Assembly (NCBI GenBank): GCA_045613385.1
Contig: JAZLAW010000022.1
Span: forward strand, 1 to 64,000
DNA from: SIG565 sp045613385
GTDB taxonomy: Bacteria; Bacillota; Clostridia; Oscillospirales; Acutalibacteraceae
DNA: 64,000 nucleotides
Direction: 5' to 3'
Of this stretch, positions 43,731-52,284 are shown in pieces; positions within the stretch are counted from its first letter, which is position 1, and each line of letters begins with the position of its first letter. A program made the translations under genes and the position numbers. The notes beneath the pieces were generated by a model. The model made no database searches, was not told where the DNA came from, and saw nothing but the letters and a program-made list of their open reading frames with translations.

Positions 43731-44654
43731 TTATACTGCACTGCACAGATTACATATAAGCGCATTTAAAAACAAAGAAATATTTATATTTGTCTCTAAA
43801 CTTGGCTGGGCATCAGCGAGTATATCATAGTAATTTATAAGTTTTTCGACCGATAAATTCTTTTTTGTATTTAAGCAGATTTCTTCTGCCAGAATTGTTT
43901 TAAGATTTTTAACAAATTCAGCACAAGCTACCCTGCTTTTTTCAAGCGGGTAAGAAAGTTTTAATAGTTCATAAACTCCTTTACCCATAATTAAAGCTTC
44001 TGCAAAATCGCGGACTATATCATCTTTTTTATCTTTTTCCGATAACAAAGATAATGCCCTGCCAATGTTATTGCGGCTGCTCTTTAAGGCTTCAATAATT
44101 TCGTTATAATCTGCCTTAAGGTTGTATTTTAAATAATCGGCCGCCTCTTCGGTTTTTGGCACCGTAAGAGACAAAACCACACAACGAGATATTATAGTAT
44201 CAAGCATCATAGATGCGTTTTGGACTATTAATATAAATATCACATTCTTAGGCGGTTCTTCCAATACCTTGAGCAACGCATTCTGGGCTTGTTCGTTCAT
44301 AGTTTCAGCATTCTCAATTACAATAACCTTATTGCCGCCCATATGCGCCTTTACATATGATGATGCGCGTACTTCCCTTATCTGATTTACCGTAATATTT
44401 TTCTTATCTTCCAAAAGAGAAACTTTTATAATATCAGGATGGTTTTTACCCGCGCTCAGTAGACAGTTTCGACATTTTCCGCAGGGCGCATTGTTTTCTG
44501 CACAAACAGCCGCATCCGACAAAAAAGTAGCCAGGGTACGTTTGCCTGTGCCCGTTTCGCCTTCTATCAAAACAGCGTGCGGTATACGGCGTTCAGCTAT
44601 AAACTGTTCTACTGTTTCTACAACGCGTTTGTTACCGGCAAAACAAAAACTCAT
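43731..44654 (-). CDS. holB: DNA polymerase III delta' subunit
   Basis: Clamp-loader subunit related to DnaX. The 307 residues include a P-loop (GETGTGKRTL), a zinc module (CAENNAPCGKCRNC), and the SRC motif (TIISRCVVL). The frame shares 4 bp with trpS upstream (ATGA) and lies 15 bp before ricT. The delta' identity is supported by length and by the neighbour ricT; DnaX itself is at 27318. Confidence 0.88.
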   Translation of the reverse strand: MSFCFAGNKRVVETVEQFIAERRIPHAVLIEGETGTGKRTLATFLSDAAVCAENNAPCGKCRNCLLSAGKNHPDIIKVSLLEDKKNITVNQIREVRASSYVKAHMGGNKVIVIENAETMNEQAQNALLKVLEEPPKNVIFILIVQNASMMLDTIISRCVVLSLTVPKTEEAADYLKYNLKADYNEIIEALKSSRNNIGRALSLLSEKDKKDDIVRDFAEALIMGKGVYELLKLSYPLEKSRVACAEFVKNLKTILAEEICLNTKKNLSVEKLINYYDILADAQPSLETNINISLFLNALICNLCSAV

Positions 44655-45649
44655 AGCACAAAGCCAACCTTTTTCATAACCTTACAAATTGTCTTATTTG
44701 CAATATATTCTGCCCTTTGCTCACCTGCGCGATAAATATCTTCAAGTTGCTTTTTATCGCTGATAAATGTGTTATATCTTTCTTTTATGGGGGCCAACTC
44801 ATCGGCAACGGCTTCGCCTACCGCTAATTTAAAGTCGCCATATCCTTTGCCCTCAAATTCCTTTGTGATTTCATCGGCAGTTTTACCTGTAACGGATGAA
44901 TAGATTCCTATAAGGTTATTTATACCCGCCTTATCTTCACCAATACAAACTCTCGCTTCGCTATCGGTAACAGCACGTTTGAATTTCCTTATGATATCAT
45001 CTTTACTATCGAGTATTGCTACCCACGAGTTCACATTTTCATCCGACTTTGACATTTTCTTTGTGGGGTCCTGAAGTGACATAACACGTGCACCCACTTT
45101 GGGAATATACGCATCCGGAACTGTAAACACTTCGCCGTAAATATGGTTAAAACGTGTAGCTATATCACGTGCAATTTCAAGGTGTTGCTTCTGGTCTGCA
45201 CCAACCGGTACCAAATCAGGTTTATAAAGCAAAATATCTGCCGCCATAAGCACAGGATAAGAAAATAAACCCGCATTTATATTATCGGCGTGTTTTATTG
45301 ATTTTTCTTTGAACTGTGTCATACGGGATAATTCACCGAACTGTGTATAACAAGAGAGTATCCACGCCAGTTGTGAATGTGCCGCAACGTGTGACTGAAT
45401 AAACACATTGCTTTTCTCAGGGTCGATGCCAAGAGCTAAAAGCAAAGCCGCAGTAGAATAAATCTGCTGACGGAATTTTTGTGGGTCCTGACGGACCGTA
45501 ATAGCATGAAGGTCTGCAACTGCATAGGTGCAGTCAAACTCCTCCTGCATAGAAATCCAGTTTTTAAGAGCGCCTATATAGTTACCAAGGGTTAACATAC
45601 CACTCGGTTGGATACAACTCAGTACCTTCTTTTTTGCTAACTCTTCCAT
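44651..45649 (-). CDS. trpS: Tryptophanyl-tRNA synthetase
   Basis: Class I synthetase that charges tRNA-Trp. The 332 residues have the HIGH-like motif (SGMLTLGNYIGAL) and KMSKS (PTKKMSKSDENV), and the GADQ ligand loop (PVGADQKQHLE). AAAAGGTG supports the ATG at 45649, three codons after the first possible start. Clostridial trpS genes are often T-box regulated, but none is seen in the 147 bp between it and the divergent DUF1846 gene. Confidence 0.95.
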   Translation of the reverse strand: MEELAKKKVLSCIQPSGMLTLGNYIGALKNWISMQEEFDCTYAVADLHAITVRQDPQKFRQQIYSTAALLLALGIDPEKSNVFIQSHVAAHSQLAWILSCYTQFGELSRMTQFKEKSIKHADNINAGLFSYPVLMAADILLYKPDLVPVGADQKQHLEIARDIATRFNHIYGEVFTVPDAYIPKVGARVMSLQDPTKKMSKSDENVNSWVAILDSKDDIIRKFKRAVTDSEARVCIGEDKAGINNLIGIYSSVTGKTADEITKEFEGKGYGDFKLAVGEAVADELAPIKERYNTFISDKKQLEDIYRAGEQRAEYIANKTICKVMKKVGFVL

Positions 45650-45737
45650 TAATATCACCTTTTAAATACATTATCTATATTATTTTAACACATATATTCA
45701 ATTTCGGCAAGTATTATATAAATAATTAAATTTATGC

Positions 45738-45766
45738 TTGAAACTATTGCTATAAAATATTATAAT
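45738..45766 (+). promoter_or_regulatory. sigma-A promoter of the DUF1846 gene
   Basis: -35 TTGAAA (45738-45743) and -10 TATAAT (45761-45766) have a 17 bp spacer, about 30 bp before the start codon. Confidence 0.7.
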
Positions 45767-45796
45767 AAATAATATATTATTACTATGGGGGATTTT

Positions 45797-47281
45797 ATGA
45801 AAAGGCAGGGTTTTGACAACGAGAAATATATAACTCTACAATCCCAGAAAATCAGGGAGAGAATAAAATATTTTGGTGGCAAATTATATCTTGAGTTCGG
45901 CGGAAAATTGTTTGATGACTACCACGCTTCCCGTGTATTGCCGGGTTTTGCTCCCGACAGTAAGGTTAAGATGCTTCTCAATCTTAAAGACCAGGCTGAG
46001 ATAGTAATCGTAATAAATGCCGACGCCATTGAAAAAAACAAAAAGCGCGGTGACCTTGGTATAAGCTACGATAATGACGTTTTAAGACTGATTGATGTAT
46101 TCAGAGAAATCGGACTTTATGTTGGCAGTGTTGCCATCACCTGTTTTAACAACCAACACGCAGCCATTGCTTTTGAAAGCCGCCTTAAGACACTCGGTAT
46201 TAACGTTTATCGCCACTACCCTATAGAAAATTATCCTTCCGATGTTCCCCTTATAGTAAGTGAAGATGGTTTCGGAAAAAATGATTATATAGAAACTACT
46301 CGCTCCTTAGTAATTGTAACCGCGCCGGGACCCGGTAGCGGTAAGATGGCTACCTGCCTTTCTCAGTTATATCACGACCACAAGCGCGGTATTAAAGCAG
46401 GTTATGCGAAATTTGAAACCTTCCCCGTATGGAATATACCGCTTAAGCACCCTGTAAATCTCGCTTACGAAGCGGCAACTGCCGACCTTGATGATGTTAA
46501 TATGATTGACCCATTCCATCTTGAAGCTTATGGTACGGCTACGGTAAATTATAACCGAGATGTTGAGAACTTCCCTGTTCTTAATGCTATGATGGAAGAA
46601 ATTTTAGGCAATTCACCATATAAAAGCCCTACCGATATGGGTGTAAATATGGTAGGTAGTGCAATTTTCGATGATGGTGTAATAAGAGAAGCTTCCTGTC
46701 AAGAAATTATCCGCAGATACTATAAAGCGCGTGTAGAAGTTAAACGCGGAAATGCTGATATTGCTCAGGTGAGAAAGATTGAACTGCTTATGAAACAGGC
46801 AGGTATAACACCCGAAGACCGCGCAACCGTTATTCCGGCTTTGAATAAAGCCGAAGAAACCGGCAAACCAGCGGTTGCAATTCAATTAGATAATGGACAA
46901 ATTGTAACAGGAAAAACTTCTTCATTACTCGGTCCTTGTTCGGCGGCACTTTTAAACACACTTAAAATTTTAGCTGACATACCCGACGAAACCGAGCTAA
47001 TTTCCCCCGAAATTATCGAGCCGGTACAACAGTTAAAAACAGTATATATCGGAAACCGCAATCCGCGACTTCATACAGATGAAATTCTTATTGCATTATC
47101 CATATGCGCGGCGACCGACAAAACTGCAGCACTTGCGCTCAAACAGTTACCCAAACTTCGCGGACTTGAATTACATTCGACAGTAATTCTCGCCGACTCG
47201 GACGAACACACACTTCGCAAGTTAGGTCTTAACGTAACGAGTGAGCCAATACACGAAAGCAAAAAACTCTATCACAAATAA
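45797..47281 (+). CDS. DUF1846 family protein
   Basis: The 495-residue protein belongs to DUF1846, a widespread Firmicute family of unknown biochemical role. It has a glycine-rich loop APGPGSGKMATC (about 176-187) that resembles a P-loop, with KMA in place of KT/KS. Conserved stretches include GGKLYLEFGGKLFDDYHASRVLPGF near the N terminus, and the C-terminal third looks like a separate alpha/beta domain with GGNPRLHTDE-type motif (IGNRNPRLHTDEILIAL). No membrane or signal sequence is present. GGGGGAT supports ATG 45797. It is a single-gene transcript. Confidence 0.85.
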   Translation: MKRQGFDNEKYITLQSQKIRERIKYFGGKLYLEFGGKLFDDYHASRVLPGFAPDSKVKMLLNLKDQAEIVIVINADAIEKNKKRGDLGISYDNDVLRLIDVFREIGLYVGSVAITCFNNQHAAIAFESRLKTLGINVYRHYPIENYPSDVPLIVSEDGFGKNDYIETTRSLVIVTAPGPGSGKMATCLSQLYHDHKRGIKAGYAKFETFPVWNIPLKHPVNLAYEAATADLDDVNMIDPFHLEAYGTATVNYNRDVENFPVLNAMMEEILGNSPYKSPTDMGVNMVGSAIFDDGVIREASCQEIIRRYYKARVEVKRGNADIAQVRKIELLMKQAGITPEDRATVIPALNKAEETGKPAVAIQLDNGQIVTGKTSSLLGPCSAALLNTLKILADIPDETELISPEIIEPVQQLKTVYIGNRNPRLHTDEILIALSICAATDKTAALALKQLPKLRGLELHSTVILADSDEHTLRKLGLNVTSEPIHESKKLYHK

Positions 47282-47283
47282 TT

Positions 47284-47316
47284 AAAAGCGATGAACATTC
47301 AGTTCATCGCTTTTTT
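47284..47316 (+). terminator. Terminator of the DUF1846 gene
   Basis: AAAAGCGATGAAC and GTTCATCGC form a 9-bp perfect stem extended by A-T pairs, followed by TTTTTT, 2 bp after the stop. Confidence 0.88.
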
Positions 47317-47320
47317 CTTG

Positions 47321-47380
47321 CAAAAATTTAGTCCCCGCATCATAAGGCTGGAATTACAGACTTACGATGTGAGGACTAAA
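47321..47380 (-). terminator. Terminator of the S10-spc-alpha super-operon
   Basis: TTTAGTCCCCGCATCATAAG (47327-47346) pairs with CTTACGATGTGAGGACTAAA (47361-47380) with three mismatches, some of them G-U. On the minus strand it is followed by five T residues, 14 bp after the rplQ stop. Confidence 0.75.
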
Positions 47381-47393
47381 CCAGATTGAGAAA

Positions 47394-47735
47394 TTAGATT
47401 AACTCAATAATAGCCATTTCTGCAGCATCACCGCGGCGTGGGCCGGTCTTTGTGATGCGGCAATAACCGCCGTTTTTATCATTATACTTAGGAGCGATTT
47501 CATTGTAAAGTTTTGCAACTACATCTTCCTTAGTGATAAAAGCTAAAGCTTGACGTTTGCTATGAAGACTATTATCTTTAGCGAGTGTAATATATTTCTC
47601 TGCTACCGAACGAACTTCTTTAGCTCGAGTAACTGTGGTTTCGATTTTGCCGTTTTCAAACAAATAGGTAACCATAGCTCTGAGCATTGCAGTTCTGTGG
47701 TCGCTGGTTCTTCCAAGCTTTCTTGTACCTGGCAT
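47394..47735 (-). CDS. rplQ: Large-subunit ribosomal protein L17
   Basis: L17 (bL17) sits on the back of the 50S subunit. The 113-residue protein starts MPGTRKLGRTSDHRTAMLRA, the family signature. ATG 47735 has AGGAG eight bases upstream; an in-frame codon three residues earlier is not used. It is the last gene of the super-operon, before the terminator at 47321-47380. Confidence 0.96.
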   Translation of the reverse strand: MPGTRKLGRTSDHRTAMLRAMVTYLFENGKIETTVTRAKEVRSVAEKYITLAKDNSLHSKRQALAFITKEDVVAKLYNEIAPKYNDKNGGYCRITKTGPRRGDAAEMAIIELI

Positions 47736-47765
47736 TATACTCACTCCTTCTGGATATTCTTTGGC

Positions 47766-48716
47766 TTAATCTTCATCCTTTTTGAGAGTGAAACCGAACG
47801 AATCGAGTTTCGCTATAACCTCTTCAAGGGACTTGCGGCCAAGATTTCTAACCTTCATCATATCTTCCTCAGACTTATTGATAAGGTCTTCTACTGTGTT
47901 TATGCCTGCCCGCTTTAAGCAGTTAAAGCTACGAACAGACAAATCAAGTTCTTCGATTGTCATATCAAGAACTTTTTCTTTATCGCTTGTACCCTTTTCA
48001 GCCATAAAGCTTTCGCCTGTAGCTGCAACATCAGACAAATCAAGGAAAAGTTCAAAATGCTCAATCAAAATCTTAGCGGACATAGATACCGCCTCATTAG
48101 CCATAATAGAACCGTCTGTCCATACTTCAAGGGTAAGAGCATTTTTATTAATTTCACTACCCTGACGAGTATCTTCAACAGTAAAATTAGCTTTTAAAAC
48201 AGGTGTGAAAATTGAATCCACCGGAATAACACCGATAACGGTTGTTTCGGGCTTGTTCTGGACTGCCGGAACATATCCGCGACCTTTATCGAGTGTGAGT
48301 TCCATATTGAGTTTGCCATCAACATCGAGTGTTGCAATATGCAAATCAGGATTGAGAATTTCAACTTCACTGTCAGCCTTTATATCAGCTGCTGTGATTT
48401 CGCACGGACCTTCAGCTTCAATATAAACGGTTTTAGGACCATCGCAATGAAGCTTAGCAATAAGTCCTTTTATATTAAGGACTATTTCGGTTATATCTTC
48501 TTTGACGCCTTTTACTGTCGAAAATTCATGAACAACACCGTCTATTTTTATGGTTGTGGGTGCAACACCCGGAAGTGTAGAGAGTAAAACTCTACGCATA
48601 CTGTTACCGAGTGTAATTGCATAACCACGCTCAAGATGGGTCATTCTGAATTTGCCGTATTTGCCGTCTTCAGATAAATCCAGCGTTTCAATTCTGGGCT
48701 TTTCAATCTCTAACAT
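47766..48716 (-). CDS. rpoA: RNA polymerase alpha subunit
   Basis: The 316 residues comprise the N-terminal assembly domain (GYAITLGNSMRRVLLSTLPG) and the C-terminal domain that contacts UP elements and regulators (LSVRSFNCLKRAGINTVEDL, RNLGRKSLEEV). Length is typical. It lies between rpsD and rplQ as in the Bacillus alpha operon. The 79-bp gap upstream holds an inverted repeat at 48735-48772. Confidence 0.97.
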   Translation of the reverse strand: MLEIEKPRIETLDLSEDGKYGKFRMTHLERGYAITLGNSMRRVLLSTLPGVAPTTIKIDGVVHEFSTVKGVKEDITEIVLNIKGLIAKLHCDGPKTVYIEAEGPCEITAADIKADSEVEILNPDLHIATLDVDGKLNMELTLDKGRGYVPAVQNKPETTVIGVIPVDSIFTPVLKANFTVEDTRQGSEINKNALTLEVWTDGSIMANEAVSMSAKILIEHFELFLDLSDVAATGESFMAEKGTSDKEKVLDMTIEELDLSVRSFNCLKRAGINTVEDLINKSEEDMMKVRNLGRKSLEEVIAKLDSFGFTLKKDED

Positions 48717-48795
48717 TTAAAGCTCCACTTCTCCGCATATGTGGATTTTAAAACCGAATATTTTATGCGGGAAATATCCGATTAATAAAATACTA

Positions 48796-49422
48796 TTACT
48801 TAGAATAGAATTCTACGATAAGCTGTTCTTCAACAGGAGCGTCAATCTGACTGCGTTCAGGAAGGCTTACAACCTTAACCGAAAGGTTATCACGGTCGAT
48901 ATCCATCCACTCCGGTACAGGTCTTGCACCGTTAGCTTCAACGATAGATTTAAACTTATCGCTTGCCTTGCTCTTTTCACAAACAGCTACTACGTCGCCT
49001 GCTTTAAGCAAGTAAGAAGCAATATCTACGCGTCTGCCGTTAACTTCATAGTGACCGTGGCCAACAAGCTGTCTGGCTTCGGCTCTTGATGAAGCATAAC
49101 CTGCTCTGTAAACAACGTTATCAATACGGCTTTCAAGGATTTGTAACAAGTTTTCACCTGTAATACCCTGTTTGCGTTCTGCCAATTCAAAATAATGGTA
49201 GAACTGGCCTTCTTGTACGCCATAGAATCTTCTTGCTTTCTGTTTAGCACGAAGCTGTAAACCATATTCAGAAGATTTCTTACGGCCTTGTCCGTGTTGG
49301 CCAGGAGCATATGCTCTGATACCAACGGAACATTTATCGGAATAGCAGCGCTCACCCTTTAAGAACAATTTCTGTCCTTCGCGGCGGCATAATCTACAAA
49401 CTGCTCCGGTATATCTTGCCAT
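48796..49422 (-). CDS. rpsD: Small-subunit ribosomal protein S4, zinc type
   Basis: S4 is a primary 16S-binding protein that starts 30S assembly and can repress its own operon. The 208 residues have four zinc ligands in the N-terminal region (Cys9, Cys12, Cys26, Cys31: CRLC and CYSDKC) and the S4 RNA-binding domain (RLDNVVYRAG-type SRIDNVVYRAGYASSR). The second domain has VNGRRVDIASYLLKAGD. It follows rpsK by 23 bp. Confidence 0.97.
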   Translation of the reverse strand: MARYTGAVCRLCRREGQKLFLKGERCYSDKCSVGIRAYAPGQHGQGRKKSSEYGLQLRAKQKARRFYGVQEGQFYHYFELAERKQGITGENLLQILESRIDNVVYRAGYASSRAEARQLVGHGHYEVNGRRVDIASYLLKAGDVVAVCEKSKASDKFKSIVEANGARPVPEWMDIDRDNLSVKVVSLPERSQIDAPVEEQLIVEFYSK

Positions 49423-49445
49423 CTAACACACCTCCATATATTTGG

Positions 49446-49838
49446 TTAGACACGTCTTCTCTTCGGAGGACGGCAACCGTTGTGCGGAATTGGAGTTACG
49501 TCTTTAATCATAGTAACTTCAAGACCTGCTGACTGTAATGCACGAATAGCAGCCTCACGGCCTGCACCCGGACCTTTAACATATACTTCTACTGATTTCA
49601 AACCATGCTCCATAGCAGCCTTAGCAGCTGTCTCAGCAGCACTCTGTGCAGCGAAAGGAGTAGATTTTCTCGAACCACGGAAACCAAGTTCACCGGCAGA
49701 TGCCCAAGAAAGAGCATTACCCTGTGTATCGGTAAGTGTGATTATAGTATTGTTGAAGGTAGACTGGATATGGGCAGCACCGCGTTCAATATTTTTCTTT
49801 TCACGACGTCTGCGTGTTGCAGTAGTCTTAGTAGCCAT
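49446..49838 (-). CDS. rpsK: Small-subunit ribosomal protein S11
   Basis: uS11 lies in the 30S platform, near the Shine-Dalgarno helix. The 130-residue protein has the hallmarks THAHIQSTFNNTI-type GAAHIQSTFNNTIITLTD and the C-terminal PHNGCRPPKRRRV. It sits between rpsM and rpsD in the standard order. Confidence 0.97.
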   Translation of the reverse strand: MATKTTATRRRREKKNIERGAAHIQSTFNNTIITLTDTQGNALSWASAGELGFRGSRKSTPFAAQSAAETAAKAAMEHGLKSVEVYVKGPGAGREAAIRALQSAGLEVTMIKDVTPIPHNGCRPPKRRRV

Positions 49839-49854
49839 ATTATCTTCCTCCTAC

Positions 49855-50223
49855 TTACTTTTTCTTGTTAGCTATTGTCTTCTTCGGACCTTTACGAGTA
49901 CGAGCATTTGTCTTTGAGCGCTGTCCTCTTACAGGCAAACCTTTGCGGTGACGAAGTCCGCGATAGCTACCAATTTCAATAAGTCTTTTGATGTCGAATG
50001 CGATTGTACGGCGACGGTCACCTTCAACCTGAAGGTTGTGGTCGATGTATTCACGCAATTTTGAAATTTCATCTTCCGTTAAATCCTTACAACGTGTATC
50101 AGGATTGATGCCTGTTGCTTCAAGGACTTTTCTGGATGTTGTAAGACCGATTCCGTAGATATAAGTGAGTCCGATTTCAACTCGCTTTTCGTTCGGAAGG
50201 TCAACACCGGTAATACGGGCCAT
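49855..50223 (-). CDS. rpsM: Small-subunit ribosomal protein S13
   Basis: uS13 is in the 30S head and contacts the 50S and P-site tRNA. The 122 residues begin MARITGVDLPNEKRVEIGLT and end with the basic tail RGLRHRKGLPVRGQRSKTNA plus KKTIANKKK. It follows rpmJ by 35 bp. Confidence 0.97.
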   Translation of the reverse strand: MARITGVDLPNEKRVEIGLTYIYGIGLTTSRKVLEATGINPDTRCKDLTEDEISKLREYIDHNLQVEGDRRRTIAFDIKRLIEIGSYRGLRHRKGLPVRGQRSKTNARTRKGPKKTIANKKK

Positions 50224-50258
50224 TTATCAATGCACCTCCATTGTATTGTCTGCGCAGG

Positions 50259-50372
50259 TTAACCCTGACGCTGCTTATGCTTGGGATTTTCACAGATGAC
50301 CATGATTTTTCCCTTGCGCTTAATGATTTTGCACTTTTCGCAAATCTTTTTTACAGAAGGTCTGACTTTCAT
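50259..50372 (-). CDS. rpmJ: Large-subunit ribosomal protein L36, zinc type
   Basis: The 37-residue bL36 starts MKVRPSVKKICEKCK and has the zinc ligands Cys11, Cys14, Cys27 and His32. It lies between infA and rpsM, its expected place in the alpha operon. AGGAGG lies upstream of the ATG. Confidence 0.96.
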   Translation of the reverse strand: MKVRPSVKKICEKCKIIKRKGKIMVICENPKHKQRQG

Positions 50373-50402
50373 TTGGATTATACCTCCTAAAATTTTCTCT
50401 GT

Positions 50403-50621
50403 TTATTTTGAACGCCAAGTGATACGTCCCTTAGACAGATCATACGGGGACATTTCCACCGTTACCTTATCTCCGGGCAAAATTCTTATGAAATTCATAC
50501 GAAGTTTACCTGAAATGTGAGCCAAGATGATATGTCCACCCTGAATTTCAACCTTGAACATTGCGTTAGGCATTGCTTCTACTACTGTACCTTCAAGTTC
50601 AATCATATCTTCTTTTGACAT
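50403..50621 (-). CDS. infA: Translation initiation factor IF-1
   Basis: Single OB-fold protein of 72 residues that occupies the A site during initiation. It starts MSKEDMIELEGTVVEAMPNA and contains VEIQGGHIILAHISGKLR and DKVTVEMSPYDLSKGRI. AGGAGG lies seven to eight bases upstream of the ATG. The start overlaps the end of the KOW gene by 19 bp. Confidence 0.97.
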   Translation of the reverse strand: MSKEDMIELEGTVVEAMPNAMFKVEIQGGHIILAHISGKLRMNFIRILPGDKVTVEMSPYDLSKGRITWRSK

Positions 50622-50872
50622 ATATTTTCCTCCTTATACTTACACATAAAGCTGAATATTGCTTTACGTAGCTTTTTGTTAGATTGTAACTGTTCTGTTT
50701 CCACAAAATATTCCGTAAGAAAAAGATGTTTTATATTCTTTAGTTTCGGGTTTTGGAGTTTCCTTTGTTTGCCATTAGCGACAAGCAAATGGTCACACTT
50801 TTTCCCTACAACCACCATATAAAATCCTTTATCGTGTCCGGAAATCGAACACACTATACGTCCTATATCCAT
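50603..50872 (-). CDS. KOW-domain RNA-binding protein (L14e-like)
   Basis: The 89-residue protein begins with a KOW-type motif (MDIGRIVCSISGHDKGFYMVV), followed by GKKCDHLLVANGKQRKL, and has a basic, helix-rich tail. Clostridial genomes often encode such a protein between map and infA. It is probably ribosome or RNA associated. GGAGG five bases before the ATG at 50872 favours it over the ATG at 50884, which overlaps the map stop. Confidence 0.8.
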   Translation of the reverse strand: MDIGRIVCSISGHDKGFYMVVVGKKCDHLLVANGKQRKLQNPKLKNIKHLFLTEYFVETEQLQSNKKLRKAIFSFMCKYKEENICQKKI

Positions 50873-50883
50873 TTGAACCTCCA

Positions 50884-51633
50884 TCAGACTATTGTCATAA
50901 TTTGTGGTCCATCAGGAGTGATGGCAACCGTATGTTCAAAATGTGCAGACAGAGAACCGTCTTTTGTCAGAACAGTCCAACCATCCGGTAAAACCTTTAC
51001 ATCTGGCCGACCGAAATTAATCATCGGCTCTATTGCTATTGTCATACCGGGTAAAAGTCGGATTCCCTTACCGGAAATGCCAAAGTTCGGAACTTCTGGC
51101 GATTCATGAAGCTGTGTGCCTATACCGTGGCCCACGAAATCGCGGACAACGGAAAAACCACGGGATTCAACATAAGTCTGAATTGCATGGCCGATATCAC
51201 CTATTCTGCCGCCCGCACGAGCAAACTTTATGCCTTCATAAAGGCTTTCTCTTGTCGTGTCTATCAGCCGCTTTGCATCAGCGGAAATATCCCCTGCTGC
51301 AAAAGTGGCGGCATTATCACCGTGATATCCTTCAAACACCGCGCCCAAATCCACACTGACTATGTCACCTGATTTAATAACGCGTTTGTCAGACGGTATG
51401 CCGTGAATCACCCCGTCATTTATTGATATACAGGCTGTTGCAGGATAACCTTGATAATTTTTAAAATTAGGCTTCGCGCCCTGACTTAAAATATATTCTT
51501 CAGCTATCCTATCAAGTTCACCCGTAGTTACACCGGGCTCTATAGCCTGACCAATAATCTTTAATGCTCCTGCCGATATTCTGCAAGCTTCTTTCATAAT
51601 AGAAAGTTCACGACCGGTTTTAAGCACTATCAT
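50884..51633 (-). CDS. map: Methionine aminopeptidase, type I
   Basis: Removes the initiator methionine from nascent proteins. The 249 residues show the dimetal ligands: Asp in DGVIHGIPSD-VSVDLGAVFEG region, Asp in YHGDNAATF, His in GHGIGTQLHESPEVPN, and Glu in TIAIEPMIN and LSAHFEHTVAIT. Length and order (adk-map-KOW-infA) match the family. Confidence 0.95.
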   Translation of the reverse strand: MIVLKTGRELSIMKEACRISAGALKIIGQAIEPGVTTGELDRIAEEYILSQGAKPNFKNYQGYPATACISINDGVIHGIPSDKRVIKSGDIVSVDLGAVFEGYHGDNAATFAAGDISADAKRLIDTTRESLYEGIKFARAGGRIGDIGHAIQTYVESRGFSVVRDFVGHGIGTQLHESPEVPNFGISGKGIRLLPGMTIAIEPMINFGRPDVKVLPDGWTVLTKDGSLSAHFEHTVAITPDGPQIMTIV

Positions 51634-51635
51634 AA

Positions 51636-52268
51636 CTAAAACTCCAATGCAGCAAGAACAAGTTTCGTTGTATCAGCAACTTCTTCCTGTCCTTCTACTG
51701 TTATGAGTTTACCTGCTTTTTTATAATAATCTTTCAGTGGTTCTGTCTGATTATGATAAACTGTAAGGCGTTCCATAATTGTTTCGGGCTTATCATCGTT
51801 ACGCTGAACAAGTTCACCGCCGCAATTATTGCAGATGCCTTCCTTTGCAGGTTTTTTATAATCTATATGATAACTTGCGCCGCAACCCGAGCATACTCTT
51901 CGACCCGATAAACGTTGCATAATTTTCTCATCAGCAACTTCAATGGATAAAGCACAATCGATGCCTATATTCATTTTATCAAGCGCTTCTGCTTGTGGGA
52001 TTGTACGCGGGAAACCGTCAAGGATAAAGCCGTTTGCACAATCTTTTTCAGATAACCTGTCGTTGATTATACCAATTACGACTTCATCCGGAACAAGTTC
52101 ACCGTTATCAATATAAGACTTTGCTTTCACGCCCATTTCTGTACCGTTCTTAATCGCCTCGCGGAGAATATTACCGGTAGAAATAGCGGGAATATTAAAC
52201 TTTTCGCAGATAATTTCTGCCTGAGTGCCTTTACCGGCACCGGGAGCGCCAAGAAGAATTAATTTCAT
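51636..52268 (-). CDS. adk: Adenylate kinase, zinc-LID type
   Basis: Converts ATP and AMP to two ADP. The 210 residues have the P-loop GAPGAGKGTQ at the N terminus, the AMP-binding DGFPRTIPQ, and a LID with four cysteines (CSGCGAS and CNNC) that bind structural zinc, as in Gram-positive long forms. It lies 16 bp after secY and 2 bp before map. Confidence 0.96.
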   Translation of the reverse strand: MKLILLGAPGAGKGTQAEIICEKFNIPAISTGNILREAIKNGTEMGVKAKSYIDNGELVPDEVVIGIINDRLSEKDCANGFILDGFPRTIPQAEALDKMNIGIDCALSIEVADEKIMQRLSGRRVCSGCGASYHIDYKKPAKEGICNNCGGELVQRNDDKPETIMERLTVYHNQTEPLKDYYKKAGKLITVEGQEEVADTTKLVLAALEF

Positions 52269-52284
52269 AATTTTCTCTCCCTAA

